A stretch of DNA of 64,000 nucleotides from Rhodococcus sp. IEGM 1409 (GTDB taxonomy: Bacteria; Actinomycetota; Actinomycetes; Mycobacteriales; Mycobacteriaceae): contig NZ_JASHKN010000001.1 in the NCBI RefSeq assembly GCF_030056735.1, forward strand, positions 434,001 through 498,000, given 5' to 3'. Position numbers and translations under genes: made by a program. This document shows, piece after piece, positions 18,183 to 26,279 of this stretch (its first letter is position 1; each line of letters begins with the position of its first letter). Under the pieces are notes generated by a model. That model worked only from the letters and a program-made list of their open reading frames with translations, searched no databases and was not told the origin of the DNA.

Positions 18183-18207
18183 ACCCGCTCGAGGGGTAGG
18201 AGCGGGT
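18183..18207 (-). promoter_or_regulatory. Hairpin upstream of sucC
   Basis: Perfect 8-bp inverted repeat ACCCGCTC/GAGCGGGT with a 9-base loop, centred about 39 bases before the sucC ATG. A weaker repeat, TCACC (18302-18306) with GGTGA (18317-18321), lies farther upstream. The first could be a 5'-UTR stability or control hairpin, or part of a terminator for the upstream membrane protein gene. Confidence 0.4.
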
Positions 18208-18335
18208 CTGTTCTGGACTTTAGCCAGTTGCCGCGTTCGGTTTGCGCCCGCATTGATGCTATGTGGCCCAAGTCACGCGCAAATGTCCACTGAGGCACAC
18301 CTCACCGATTAAGCAAGGTGACCACACCGAATTTG

Positions 18336-20177
18336 TCAAGCATCAGTCTCACTGACTCTTGCGCTCGAGAACGCTGCAACGAGAAGCAACACTATGCCCG
18401 TGGCTGCTGTGATCGCACCCACCCCCACGGTTGCGTCCGATATGCGCGATGACGTGAGCGGCCACTCACTGACGTACACCAGCGCTGCCACGGCAGATCC
18501 GATCAGCAGTACTGCACCCTGTGTCGGCCTCGCAGACGCGGAGATCACCGCGGCGATCACGACGGCGACGCCGACGAGCAGTTGACCCCAGACGTCAATT
18601 CCCCACGGCCACTCCAGAACTGACGCCGCGGTGTACGTGTCGCCTTGATAAAGCGGAAGCGCGGTTCCGATCAGGACCGCGATGCCGCCGATCCCACCGA
18701 CGATCAGTACCAGCCCTCTCGAACCGCCGTCTGCCGACGTGTCGACGTCCTCACGTTCGGCGCTACCCGCCAACCAGACGAGCAGTCCCGTGGCCGCAGC
18801 GAGGAGAGCCGCCCCGCAGAGGACGAAGGCGCCGGACCCCAACCCGACGCCCGGTACGTCCGTCGCGATGATCGCCGACTGCATGACCGCGGCGACTCCC
18901 ATCACGACCGTGGTCCACAACACTCCGACGGCCGGACGCACCACGGCGGCGCGACTCGGAACAAAGAGACCCAGCGCGGCGACCAGCAGGACGGCAGCGG
19001 CGAGCAGGACAAGTCGAGACGAAAGCATGGACGGTTCCGGGATGCCCTCGGGCAACGACAGGACCGGAAGGGCCGCGCCCAAGGCTGCCACTGCTGCCGT
19101 GACAACTGCGCCGGTTCCGGCAACGCTGTGAAGTCTGTTCACCCGTGCCTGCGCTGCCCGGGACTGAGCCGCCATGGCTGCTTTGAGGGCCCCCTTCGTC
19201 GTCTTCGCAGGAGCGCGGACCGCGCTGGCGGCGGGAATCGCGTCAGCTTCGCGTCTGGCCGCCAGATAGTGCGCCGAAACTCCGATGACGACAATGAGCA
19301 CTGCTGCCAGCGCCCCGACCACGGAACCCGAGCCGACCCCGATCCGATCACCTGCCGCGAACCCCGCCACCACCCGGGTGCCGCTGACTGCCAGTGCGCC
19401 GAGACCGACACCGATCAGCGCGCCGCAGCCAACCGGCAGCGAGATGGACGTCAATGCCGCCGCGACCGCCACGAGTACCGCGACGCCAACCAAACCCATA
19501 CCGACAGCGGTGGCCGCCGCCGAGTCGACGAGTGGTTTCACCAGGAAGATCGGATCCTGCGAGCTGAAGGAAGGACCGAACAGGGAGAGCACGAACACCA
19601 CTGCGGCCAGAATCAGTAGCGCTGTCGGCCACCCACCGATCCGCCCGCCAACCGATCGCCCGTCGAATTCTGCGGCGCGAGCACTGCCGTATCCGTCTCG
19701 TTCCGATTCCCGATGGACGACCATGAGCCCGAGGACACCGGACACGACAAGAAGTCCGTGGCCCGCGAGCGCGAGGTAGGCACCCGGACCCGCATCGATC
19801 GAACCCGCAGAAACCGGACGGAAAAGGTCCAAGCGGTTTGCATCGATTGCGTCGACGAACAACTGGACGTCCAGAATTGCCGCCCCGAGCGACACCGCGC
19901 CGATACCTGCCAGGAGTCCACCGGCAAAAGCGGGCCTGCGACCCGAAGCAAGTACTGCCACCAGCGGCACGATGATCGTGCAGACAGCGGCGAAGAGAGC
20001 TGCAGAAGCAAGAGCCCCCGTCGTGTCGATCCCACGGCCACTCCCGACTCCGACGACGGGAGTGGCCGCCACTGCGACAGCTCCGAGCAGTCCGGTTGCC
20101 GCCGCGAGGGGCGCCCCGGACTTCACTCGGGGGTCGTCGAAACGCGCCTGCGACGTAGTTCCAGGTGTTGTGGACAC
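18336..20177 (-). CDS. Large multi-pass membrane protein of unknown function
   Basis: About 613 aa and not recognised. Sixteen or so hydrophobic Ala/Val/Gly-rich segments are divided by a basic cytoplasmic loop near the middle (ALKAAMAAQSRAAQARVNRL). The two halves look similarly built, with repeated phrases such as GLLV.SGVLGL and GVGALAVSG. The frame is open to a GTG at 20297, but that lies in the peptidase promoter; GTG at 20177 has TACCGT seven bases upstream, the leaderless pattern, and starts just before hydrophilic then membrane sequence. No transporter motif or catalytic residue is obvious. Confidence 0.7.
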   Translation of the reverse strand: MSTTPGTTSQARFDDPRVKSGAPLAAATGLLGAVAVAATPVVGVGSGRGIDTTGALASAALFAAVCTIIVPLVAVLASGRRPAFAGGLLAGIGAVSLGAAILDVQLFVDAIDANRLDLFRPVSAGSIDAGPGAYLALAGHGLLVVSGVLGLMVVHRESERDGYGSARAAEFDGRSVGGRIGGWPTALLILAAVVFVLSLFGPSFSSQDPIFLVKPLVDSAAATAVGMGLVGVAVLVAVAAALTSISLPVGCGALIGVGLGALAVSGTRVVAGFAAGDRIGVGSGSVVGALAAVLIVVIGVSAHYLAARREADAIPAASAVRAPAKTTKGALKAAMAAQSRAAQARVNRLHSVAGTGAVVTAAVAALGAALPVLSLPEGIPEPSMLSSRLVLLAAAVLLVAALGLFVPSRAAVVRPAVGVLWTTVVMGVAAVMQSAIIATDVPGVGLGSGAFVLCGAALLAAATGLLVWLAGSAEREDVDTSADGGSRGLVLIVGGIGGIAVLIGTALPLYQGDTYTAASVLEWPWGIDVWGQLLVGVAVVIAAVISASARPTQGAVLLIGSAVAALVYVSEWPLTSSRISDATVGVGAITAATGIVLLLVAAFSSARVSETDA

Positions 20178-20409
20178 TCGATCGACGGTAGTGCCTGTGT
20201 GGACCGGTGATCCGGTTGTGACACGCTTGATCACGAAACGAGATGATTCGTCCGTTTTGCCCGTATCGACATATTCCCAGGTCAAGCTGTGAGGCACGTC
20301 ACATAATCGGACAGGTTTCCGCTACGGCTTGCGCCCATCGCAATCATTTCGTTACCGTCAGTCAGTCTAAGTCACGGGCTGATCACGAACTCGAGGAGAG
20401 AACCGGCAT

Positions 20410-21429
20410 ATGCATCACCGCAGCCAGTTCACCGCTAGTAGGTTCTCGAACCCAGCCCGAGACGAGGTCACGACCACTTATCCAACGCACTCGGCCAGGC
20501 GTTACACCGAGACTAAAAGTTCTGAGATCTCTACCGATATGTTCATTCGAAATTCATCCTCCACGTCGTCAGAATCCGACTCTCACGAGTTCGTCGAGTC
20601 CGACGTGATCAGCGCTCCCACTTTCTCTTCCGCACCGACAGTCGATGTCGAATCTCCGGTTCGCCGCAGCGGTGCCCACCGACTCCCCACTCCTCCCTCT
20701 GCTCTCAAGGGCCGCGCCGCCGTTCTGGCCGTTGCAGCCGGCGCAGTTGTCGCTGCGGGCCAGGCAGTCATCAACGACGGTTCCTCGTCCGCCGCCGACC
20801 ACTCGGAAGTTGCACTCGCCAACGAGTCCTCCGCGATCGGCACCACCGCAGAACCGCAGGCCGCTCAATTCGCTCCGGCCACCTCCACGGCAGCCACCAC
20901 CGAGGCCGACGCTCCCCAGGTCCTCAACGTCGCAGCGCCGACCGATCTTTCCCAGTTCAGCAATCTGCTTGCCAAGGGCCAGCGTTTCAGTGACGAGCGC
21001 GCTGCACGCGAAGCCGCTGCCCGTCGCCCGCTGTTCGTCCTGCCCGCAGTCGGAACCTTCACATCCAACTTCGGTACCCGCTGGGGCACCCTGCACGCGG
21101 GCGTCGACATCGCTGCCCCGATCGGGACGCCCATCGTCGCAGTCGCCGACGGCAAGGTCATCGATTCGGGCCCGGCTTCCGGATTCGGCATGTGGGTCCG
21201 CCTGCAGCACGCGGACGGAACGATCACCGTCTACGGCCACATCGACACGTCGACCGTCACCGTGGGTCAGCAGGTCATGGCCGGCGACCAGATCGCCACT
21301 GTCGGCAACCGCGGCTTCTCCACCGGCCCGCACCTTCACTTCGAGGTTCACCTCGCCGGCGAGAACAAGATCGATCCTCTCCCCTGGCTCGCCTCGCGCG
21401 GCATCAGCCTCGGTATCGAGCAGGACTGA
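20410..21429 (+). CDS. M23 family metallopeptidase, exported
   Basis: A 339-aa LytM-type peptidoglycan endopeptidase homologue, in the position of Rv0950c. A long polar N-terminus (about 95 residues) precedes a hydrophobic segment LKGRAAVLAVAAGAVVAAGQ that anchors or exports it. The catalytic domain occupies about residues 215-330, with the zinc ligands in LHAGVDIAAP and GPHLHFEVH, plus VYGHIDTSTV. ATG at 20410 follows GAGGAGA. The leader upstream is about 90 bases. Substrate is presumably peptide cross-links of the cell wall. Confidence 0.88.
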   Translation: MHHRSQFTASRFSNPARDEVTTTYPTHSARRYTETKSSEISTDMFIRNSSSTSSESDSHEFVESDVISAPTFSSAPTVDVESPVRRSGAHRLPTPPSALKGRAAVLAVAAGAVVAAGQAVINDGSSSAADHSEVALANESSAIGTTAEPQAAQFAPATSTAATTEADAPQVLNVAAPTDLSQFSNLLAKGQRFSDERAAREAAARRPLFVLPAVGTFTSNFGTRWGTLHAGVDIAAPIGTPIVAVADGKVIDSGPASGFGMWVRLQHADGTITVYGHIDTSTVTVGQQVMAGDQIATVGNRGFSTGPHLHFEVHLAGENKIDPLPWLASRGISLGIEQD

Positions 21430-21450
21430 TCGCAAGCCCAACACTTCTGA

Positions 21451-21495
21451 AAAACTTCCGGCCCGCACCTTTTCAGGTGCGGGCCGGAAGTTTTT
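21451..21495. terminator. Bidirectional Rho-independent terminator
   Basis: Perfect stem of 18 or more base pairs (left arm AACTTCCGGCCCGCACCT, loop TTTC) flanked by AAAA on the left and TTTTT on the right, so it works in both directions. It separates the convergent M23 peptidase and pcrA genes. Confidence 0.92.
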
Positions 21496-21504
21496 GTCTG
21501 CCTT

Positions 21505-24015
21505 TTACAGCTTGACCATCGGCACACCGCCGATGAGCATCAACCGCACCTTGCCCGCGCTACCGAAGTCGATGGTGACTGTCGCAGTGGGTCCGGTGCC
21601 CTTGGTTTCGAGAACGGTACCCAGACCGTACTTGTCGTGACTGACGCGGTCACCCGTGGTGAGGACCAGAACGTTGTTGCGGCCGCGCGCGGCTCCGAAA
21701 CTGGGAGTCGACGCAGCCTTGCCTGACCCACCCCCGTAGTTCTGTCCGCCGCCATAGCCTTGTCCGCCGCCATAGCCCTGGCCGCCCTGGCTGCCGTAGC
21801 GGCTTCCGCTGCCGTAACCCGGCCTGCCACTTCCGAATCCACCACCGGTGCCCGGATCTTCGCGGCGCCAGTTGATCAGGTCCTCCGGGATCTCCTGGAT
21901 GAACCGTGACGCCGGGTTCTGGATCGGTTGCCCCCATGCCGAACGCATGATCGCGCGCGTCAGGTACAGGCGCTGCCTGGCTCGGGTGATGCCGACGTAG
22001 GCAAGTCGACGCTCTTCGGACAGCTCTGCAGGATCGCCGAGGGCGCGCATGTGCGGGAACTGCCCGTCCTCCCAGCCGGTGACGAATACGACCGGGAACT
22101 CGAGGCCCTTGGCAGTGTGAAGCGTCATCATGGTCACGACGCCGTCGTCGGAGTCCGGCAGTTGATCGGCGTCGGCGACAAGCGATACGCGTTCGAGGAA
22201 CGCGGCGAGCGACCCCGGATCGGGTTCACCTTCACGCATGGCTGCGGTTTCCTCGTCGTCTGGATCTATCAGCCCCGCCGCGTTTCGTGCGTCGGAACTG
22301 AATTCTCTTGCCACGCTGACGAGTTCGTTCAAGTTGTCGAGCCGAGCGCCGTCCTGCGGATCGCTGCTCGCCGCGAGTTCGGCTCGATAGCCGGTTCGCT
22401 CGAGCACCGCCTCGGCGACCTCACCGACGTCACCGAGCTCGAAGGGTTCGTCCTCGTCGGCAGCCGCTGTCGGCAGCAGGGCCCGCAGTCCGTCCATCAT
22501 CTCGAGGAACGACGCGATGGCCTTCTGTGAACGCGTATTGAGCAGCGCCACTTTGCCTTCCGCGCCGTCGCGCAGTGCGGCGGCGAAGCTGATGTTGCGG
22601 TGCTCGGAGTGCACGGCGACGCAGGCTTCGGCTCGATCACCGATACCGCGTCGTGGTGTGTTGAGAATGCGTCGCAGGCTCACGGTGTCGTCTTCGTTGG
22701 CGAGGACGCGCAGGTACGCGACGACGTCACGAACTTCCTTGCGCTCGTAGAAGCGAACGCCGCCGACCACCTTGTACGGCACACCGAGTCGGATGAAGAT
22801 TTCCTCGAGCGCGCGCGAGGAGTTGTTGGTTCGGTAGAAGACCGCGATGTCGGCGAACTTGGTCTCGCCCTGGTCCACCAGGCGATCGATTTCCGAGGCG
22901 ACAAAGGACGCTTCGTCGTGTTCGTTGTCCGCAACGTAGCCGACGATCAGTTCGCCCTCACCGGAATCGGTCCACAGTCGCTTTTCTCGTCGTCCGGTGT
23001 TCTTGGAGATCACGGAGTTTGCGGCCGAGAGGATGTTCTGGGTCGAACGGTAGTTCTGTTCGAGCAGGATGGTTCGGGCGTCCGGGTAGTCGCGTTCGAA
23101 CTCTTCGATGTTGCGGATGGTGGCTCCGCGGAATGCGTAGATCGACTGATCGGCGTCACCGACGACACACAGCTCGGCCGGGGCAACCGCGTGGTCGGAC
23201 TCTCCGGCTCCACCGACCAGTTCACGCACCAGCATGTACTGCGCGTGGTTGGTGTCCTGGTACTCGTCGACGAGCACGTGACGGAAGCGGCGGCGGTAGT
23301 ACTCGGCGATCTGCGGAAACGCCTGCAAAAGCGCAACGGTCTCACCGATGAGGTCGTCGAAGTCGAGTGCGTTCGCAGCACGCAGTCGCTGTTGGTAGTG
23401 GCCGTAGACCTTGGCGATCAGTCGCGGCAGTTCCGCCGGATCCTGATCGGCCGCGACAACCGCTTCTTCCGGTCCGACAAGTTCGTTCTTGAGGTTGGAG
23501 ATGTGCGTGGCGAGAAGCCGCGCGGAGAATCGTTTGGTGTCGAGCTCGAGGTCCTTCGAGATCATCGTCAGCAGTCGACGCGAGTCGTCGGAATCGTAGA
23601 TCGAGAAGTTCGAGTTGAGACCGGGCAGGAGCGCCGCCTGTGCCCGCAGGATGCGAACACAACTCGAGTGGAACGTCGATACCCACATGGCGTTTGCGCG
23701 CGGTCCGACAAGCGCGGCCACACGCTCACGCATCTCGGCTGCAGCCTTGTTGGTGAAGGTGATGGCCAAGATCTGACCAGGAGTGACGCCCCGTTCGGCC
23801 AACAGATAGGCGATGCGACGCGTCAGCACTGCCGTCTTGCCCGAGCCGGCACCCGCAACGATCAGCAACGGCGAACCGGTATGGACCACGGCCTCGCGTT
23901 GCTGCGGGTTGAGCCCCTCGAGGAGGGCGTCCGAACCCGCGTCGTGTCCCCGCGCGCCGCCCCCGTCGTGATGGGAATGTCCGTCGTGCTCACCGAGTGC
24001 TGGGTACGTGTTCAT
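21505..24015 (-). CDS. pcrA: ATP-dependent 3'-5' DNA helicase PcrA/UvrD1
   Basis: An 836-aa SF1A helicase. Motif Ia/Walker A is VAGAGSGKTAVLTRR, motif II VDEYQDTNHAQ, motif III GDADQSIYAFRGA, motif IV EQNYRS, motif V MTLHTAKGLEFPVVF and motif VI RLAYVGITRARQRLYL. After the helicase core comes a Gly/Tyr/Gln-rich linker (about residues 735-785) and a C-terminal Tudor-like module (GDRVSHDKYGLGTVLE), which in this family contacts RNA polymerase. Its N-terminus is His/Gly rich. It acts in nucleotide excision repair and replication. Divergent from the chorismate mutase leader. Confidence 0.95.
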   Translation of the reverse strand: MNTYPALGEHDGHSHHDGGGARGHDAGSDALLEGLNPQQREAVVHTGSPLLIVAGAGSGKTAVLTRRIAYLLAERGVTPGQILAITFTNKAAAEMRERVAALVGPRANAMWVSTFHSSCVRILRAQAALLPGLNSNFSIYDSDDSRRLLTMISKDLELDTKRFSARLLATHISNLKNELVGPEEAVVAADQDPAELPRLIAKVYGHYQQRLRAANALDFDDLIGETVALLQAFPQIAEYYRRRFRHVLVDEYQDTNHAQYMLVRELVGGAGESDHAVAPAELCVVGDADQSIYAFRGATIRNIEEFERDYPDARTILLEQNYRSTQNILSAANSVISKNTGRREKRLWTDSGEGELIVGYVADNEHDEASFVASEIDRLVDQGETKFADIAVFYRTNNSSRALEEIFIRLGVPYKVVGGVRFYERKEVRDVVAYLRVLANEDDTVSLRRILNTPRRGIGDRAEACVAVHSEHRNISFAAALRDGAEGKVALLNTRSQKAIASFLEMMDGLRALLPTAAADEDEPFELGDVGEVAEAVLERTGYRAELAASSDPQDGARLDNLNELVSVAREFSSDARNAAGLIDPDDEETAAMREGEPDPGSLAAFLERVSLVADADQLPDSDDGVVTMMTLHTAKGLEFPVVFVTGWEDGQFPHMRALGDPAELSEERRLAYVGITRARQRLYLTRAIMRSAWGQPIQNPASRFIQEIPEDLINWRREDPGTGGGFGSGRPGYGSGSRYGSQGGQGYGGGQGYGGGQNYGGGSGKAASTPSFGAARGRNNVLVLTTGDRVSHDKYGLGTVLETKGTGPTATVTIDFGSAGKVRLMLIGGVPMVKL

Positions 24016-24081
24016 CGCCTGTCCACGCTACCGGCGTCCACCGACACGGTCGTCAGTGCGTCCACCTGCTGGTAGAGGCAC

Positions 24082-24111
24082 TTGGATTCCTCGTGTCGAA
24101 CATGGCAAACT
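24082..24111 (+). promoter_or_regulatory. Promoter of the chorismate mutase leader transcript
   Basis: TTGGAT (24082-24087) and CAAACT (24106-24111) are separated by 18 bases. The hexamer ends seven bases before the leader ATG at 24119, which has no Shine-Dalgarno, so the leader peptide is probably translated from a leaderless mRNA. Confidence 0.45.
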
Positions 24112-24118
24112 GGACGCT

Positions 24119-24208
24119 ATGTTCAGCATTTCCGTTCGCGACAACACGGCCGACCACGTCGGTCCGCTGTGGCGTTACTTTACGTGCCCCGGACCTCGGT
24201 GCACGTGA
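24119..24208 (+). CDS. 29-aa aromatic leader peptide (Trp-Arg-Tyr-Phe)
   Basis: A short reading frame of 29 codons that ends 123 bases before chorismate mutase. Near its end stand consecutive codons for Trp (24170), Arg, Tyr and Phe (24179), the three aromatic products of the chorismate pathway packed into four codons. The stop codon lies in the right arm of a small hairpin, and a terminator follows. This is the layout of a ribosome-stalling attenuator leader. No function other than regulation is expected of the peptide. Confidence 0.8.
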   Translation: MFSISVRDNTADHVGPLWRYFTCPGPRCT

Positions 24209-24256
24209 TCTGAACAGCTCACCCGCCCCTGGTCCGAATCGGATCCGGGGCATTTT
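24182..24256 (+). promoter_or_regulatory. Transcription attenuator controlling chorismate mutase
   Basis: Three mutually exclusive pairings are visible. ACGTGC (24182-24187) with GCACGT (24201-24206) is the pause hairpin at the leader stop. CGGACC (24190-24195) with GGTCCG (24231-24236) is the antiterminator. GCCCC (24225-24229) plus TCCG with CGGA plus GGGGC (to 24251) is the terminator, followed by TTTT. A ribosome stalled on the Trp-Arg-Tyr-Phe codons would melt the first hairpin and permit the antiterminator. Confidence 0.8.
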
Positions 24257-24331
24257 CGTCAGTGTGCCTGGATCGGTAACGACCCGAGCCGAGACCACGA
24301 TCCACGCAGTAGGAAGAGGAGACGAATAGCA

Positions 24332-24658
24332 ATGAGCACCCAGGCCGCAGCACCCAATGGAAATACTGTAAATACTGTAAATACTGCTCCGACAGACGTC
24401 GAGATCCCTCAGAGTGAGGCGGAGATCGACGAACTCCGGAAAGAAATCGACCGTCTCGACGCCGAGATCCTCGCGGCCATCAAACGCCGCTCCGAGGTTT
24501 CCCAGATCATCGGCCGCACCCGGATGGCATCGGGTGGTCCGCGTCTGGTGCACAGCCGGGAGATGAAGGTCCTCGAACGGTTCAACGAGCTCGGCCAAGA
24601 AGGCCATACTCTCGCGATGCTGCTCCTGCGCCTGGGCCGCGGACGCCTGGGCCACTAG
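24332..24658 (+). CDS. AroQ-type chorismate mutase (intracellular, Rv0948c-like)
   Basis: A 108-aa helical enzyme converting chorismate to prephenate for Phe and Tyr. The AroQ-delta core starts at about residue 30 (IDELRKEIDRLDAEILAAIKRR split across the helix) and ends LLRLGRGRLGH, the ending I recall for the M. tuberculosis enzyme, which is activated by complexing with DAHP synthase. ATG at 24332 follows GGAAGAGGAG. The first 30 residues are an unusual Asn/Thr/Val extension encoded partly by an AT-rich 9-base tandem repeat at 24362-24386. Expression is predicted to be set by the upstream aromatic leader. Confidence 0.92.
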   Translation: MSTQAAAPNGNTVNTVNTAPTDVEIPQSEAEIDELRKEIDRLDAEILAAIKRRSEVSQIIGRTRMASGGPRLVHSREMKVLERFNELGQEGHTLAMLLLRLGRGRLGH

Positions 24659-24677
24659 CGCACACGTCGATCATTCA

Positions 24678-24724
24678 CGAACGGCCACATCGGACGCCTC
24701 TGGTAGTCCCGATGTGGCCGTTCG
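24678..24724. terminator. Hairpin between chorismate mutase and aldehyde dehydrogenase
   Basis: A perfect 16-bp stem (left arm CGAACGGCCACATCGG at 24678-24693, right arm at 24709-24724) lies between two convergent genes. There is no T-run on either side. Confidence 0.75.
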
Positions 24725-24732
24725 CGTGTGTA

Positions 24733-26196
24733 TCAGCTCTCGAGCGCGATGTATTTCGTGTTCAGGTATTCCTCGATCCCCTCGGTCCCGCCCTCGCGGC
24801 CGAATCCGGATTCCTTCACACCACCGAAGGGCGCTGCCGCGTCCGAGATCACTCCGCGGTTGACGCCGATCATTCCTGATTCCAGAGCGTCGGAAACGCG
24901 AAGTGCACGGTCGAGATCCTTCGTGAAGATGTACGCGGCCAATCCGAATTCGGTGTCGTTGGCGGCCGCGATTCCCTCGGCCTCGGTGTCGAAGCCGGTG
25001 ATTGCGGCGACAGGTCCGAACACTTCTTCCTTCAGAATCCGTGCGCTCGCCGGAACGTCGGCCAGGACCGTGGCGGGATAGAAGTACCCTTCACCACCTG
25101 GTACTTCGCCGCCCAGTCGCACCTTCGCCCCGGCGTCCACCGCATCTGCGACCAGTTCCGCGACGGTGTCGAGCTGATTCTGGTTGATCAACGGCCCGAG
25201 CTTGGTCTCCGGGTCGGTCCCCGGTCCCATCGTGAAAGTCGCCATCTTCTCGGTCAGTTTGGTGGTGAACTCTTCACGCACCGCGTTGGCGACGTGGAAC
25301 CGGTTGGCGGCGGTGCATGCTTCGCCGCCATTGCGGAGTTTCGCCAGGACCGCGCCCTCGACGGCCTTGTCGACATCGGCGTCGTCGAACACCACGAAGG
25401 GGGCGTTGCCGCCCAGTTCCATCGACGTACGGAGCAACCGCTTCGCGGACTTCTCCACGAGCATCTTGCCGACGCCGGTGGACCCGGTGAAGGTGAGCTT
25501 GCGCAGCCGAGGGTCGTCGATGAGCGGGCCGGTCACTTCACCGGATTTCGACGTCGGCAACACCGAGAGGACACCGTCGGGCAGCCCTGCCTCGGCCATG
25601 AGCTGGGCGAGCAGCAGCATCGTCAACGGGGTCTCCGAGGCGGGCTTGACGATGATCGTGCATCCGGCAGCCAAGGCCGGTCCGATCTTCCTGGTGCCCA
25701 TCGCCAACGGGAAGTTCCACGGTGTGATGGCCAGACAAGGTCCCACCGGCGCCTTGGTGACGAGGATCCGGCCATTGCCCGCCGGCGCCGGCGTGTAGCG
25801 CCCGCCGATGCGAACTGCCTCCTCGCTGAACCACCGGAAGAACTCCGCCCCGTACTTCACCTCGGCGCGACTTTCGGCGAGTGCCTTGCCCATCTCGAGG
25901 GTCATCAGCAGCGCCACGTCCTCGGCGCGCTCGGTGATCTTCTCGTAGACGGCGCGCAAGATCTCCCCGCGCTCGCGGGCAGGAGTGCTCGCCCACTTCG
26001 ACGAGACCGCAACGGCTTCGTCCAGCGCGCGCAGCGCATCCGCCGGGCTCGCATCGGCGACGTCGGTCAACGATTTCCCGGTCGCCGGATCGGATACCGG
26101 AAAGGTCGCGTTGTTCTCCGCGGGGACGAACCGGCCGCCGAGGAACAACTGGGTGGGAACTGATCGAATGAATTCGAATGTGTCCATGGCTTCCAT
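24733..26196 (-). CDS. NAD(P)-dependent succinate-semialdehyde dehydrogenase family protein
   Basis: About 487 aa, aldehyde dehydrogenase superfamily. Cofactor-binding TPWNFPLAMGTRKIGPALAAG, general base Glu in SMELGGNAPF and nucleophile Cys in NGGEACTAANRF are present. ACTAANR and the sequence FGGVKESGFGREGG resemble the GabD group, which oxidises succinate semialdehyde to succinate. No GABA transaminase is nearby, but an agmatine/putrescine route 20 kb away would supply such an aldehyde; this is speculative. ATG at 26196 is favoured, with 26187 also possible. Divergent from pgi. Confidence 0.85.
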   Translation of the reverse strand: MEAMDTFEFIRSVPTQLFLGGRFVPAENNATFPVSDPATGKSLTDVADASPADALRALDEAVAVSSKWASTPARERGEILRAVYEKITERAEDVALLMTLEMGKALAESRAEVKYGAEFFRWFSEEAVRIGGRYTPAPAGNGRILVTKAPVGPCLAITPWNFPLAMGTRKIGPALAAGCTIIVKPASETPLTMLLLAQLMAEAGLPDGVLSVLPTSKSGEVTGPLIDDPRLRKLTFTGSTGVGKMLVEKSAKRLLRTSMELGGNAPFVVFDDADVDKAVEGAVLAKLRNGGEACTAANRFHVANAVREEFTTKLTEKMATFTMGPGTDPETKLGPLINQNQLDTVAELVADAVDAGAKVRLGGEVPGGEGYFYPATVLADVPASARILKEEVFGPVAAITGFDTEAEGIAAANDTEFGLAAYIFTKDLDRALRVSDALESGMIGVNRGVISDAAAPFGGVKESGFGREGGTEGIEEYLNTKYIALES

Positions 26197-26226
26197 GATG
26201 CTCGTTGGAGCCGCGTACGTCTGCGG

Positions 26227-26271
26227 GCGAGTAAGACTCGCGAGGAAGTTTCCAGCCGGTGCCACTAAAGT
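26227..26271 (+). promoter_or_regulatory. Divergent promoter region with inverted repeat, pgi side
   Basis: GCGAGT-AAG-ACTCGC (26227-26241) is a perfect repeat in the ALDH/pgi divergent region. TAAAGT (26266-26271) lies eight bases before the GTG at 26280 and no ribosome site is present, so pgi may be leaderless. Confidence 0.4.
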
Positions 26272-26279
26272 CGATGATC

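Noticed and set aside
20290-20409. A c-di-AMP (ydaO-type) riboswitch before the M23 peptidase gene
   Set aside because: Such riboswitches often precede peptidoglycan hydrolases in actinobacteria, but I could not find the conserved loop sequences here; a covariance-model scan would decide.
22600-24075. A 491-aa open frame antisense to pcrA
   Set aside because: Complement of the conserved helicase; no recognisable domain and no ribosome site.
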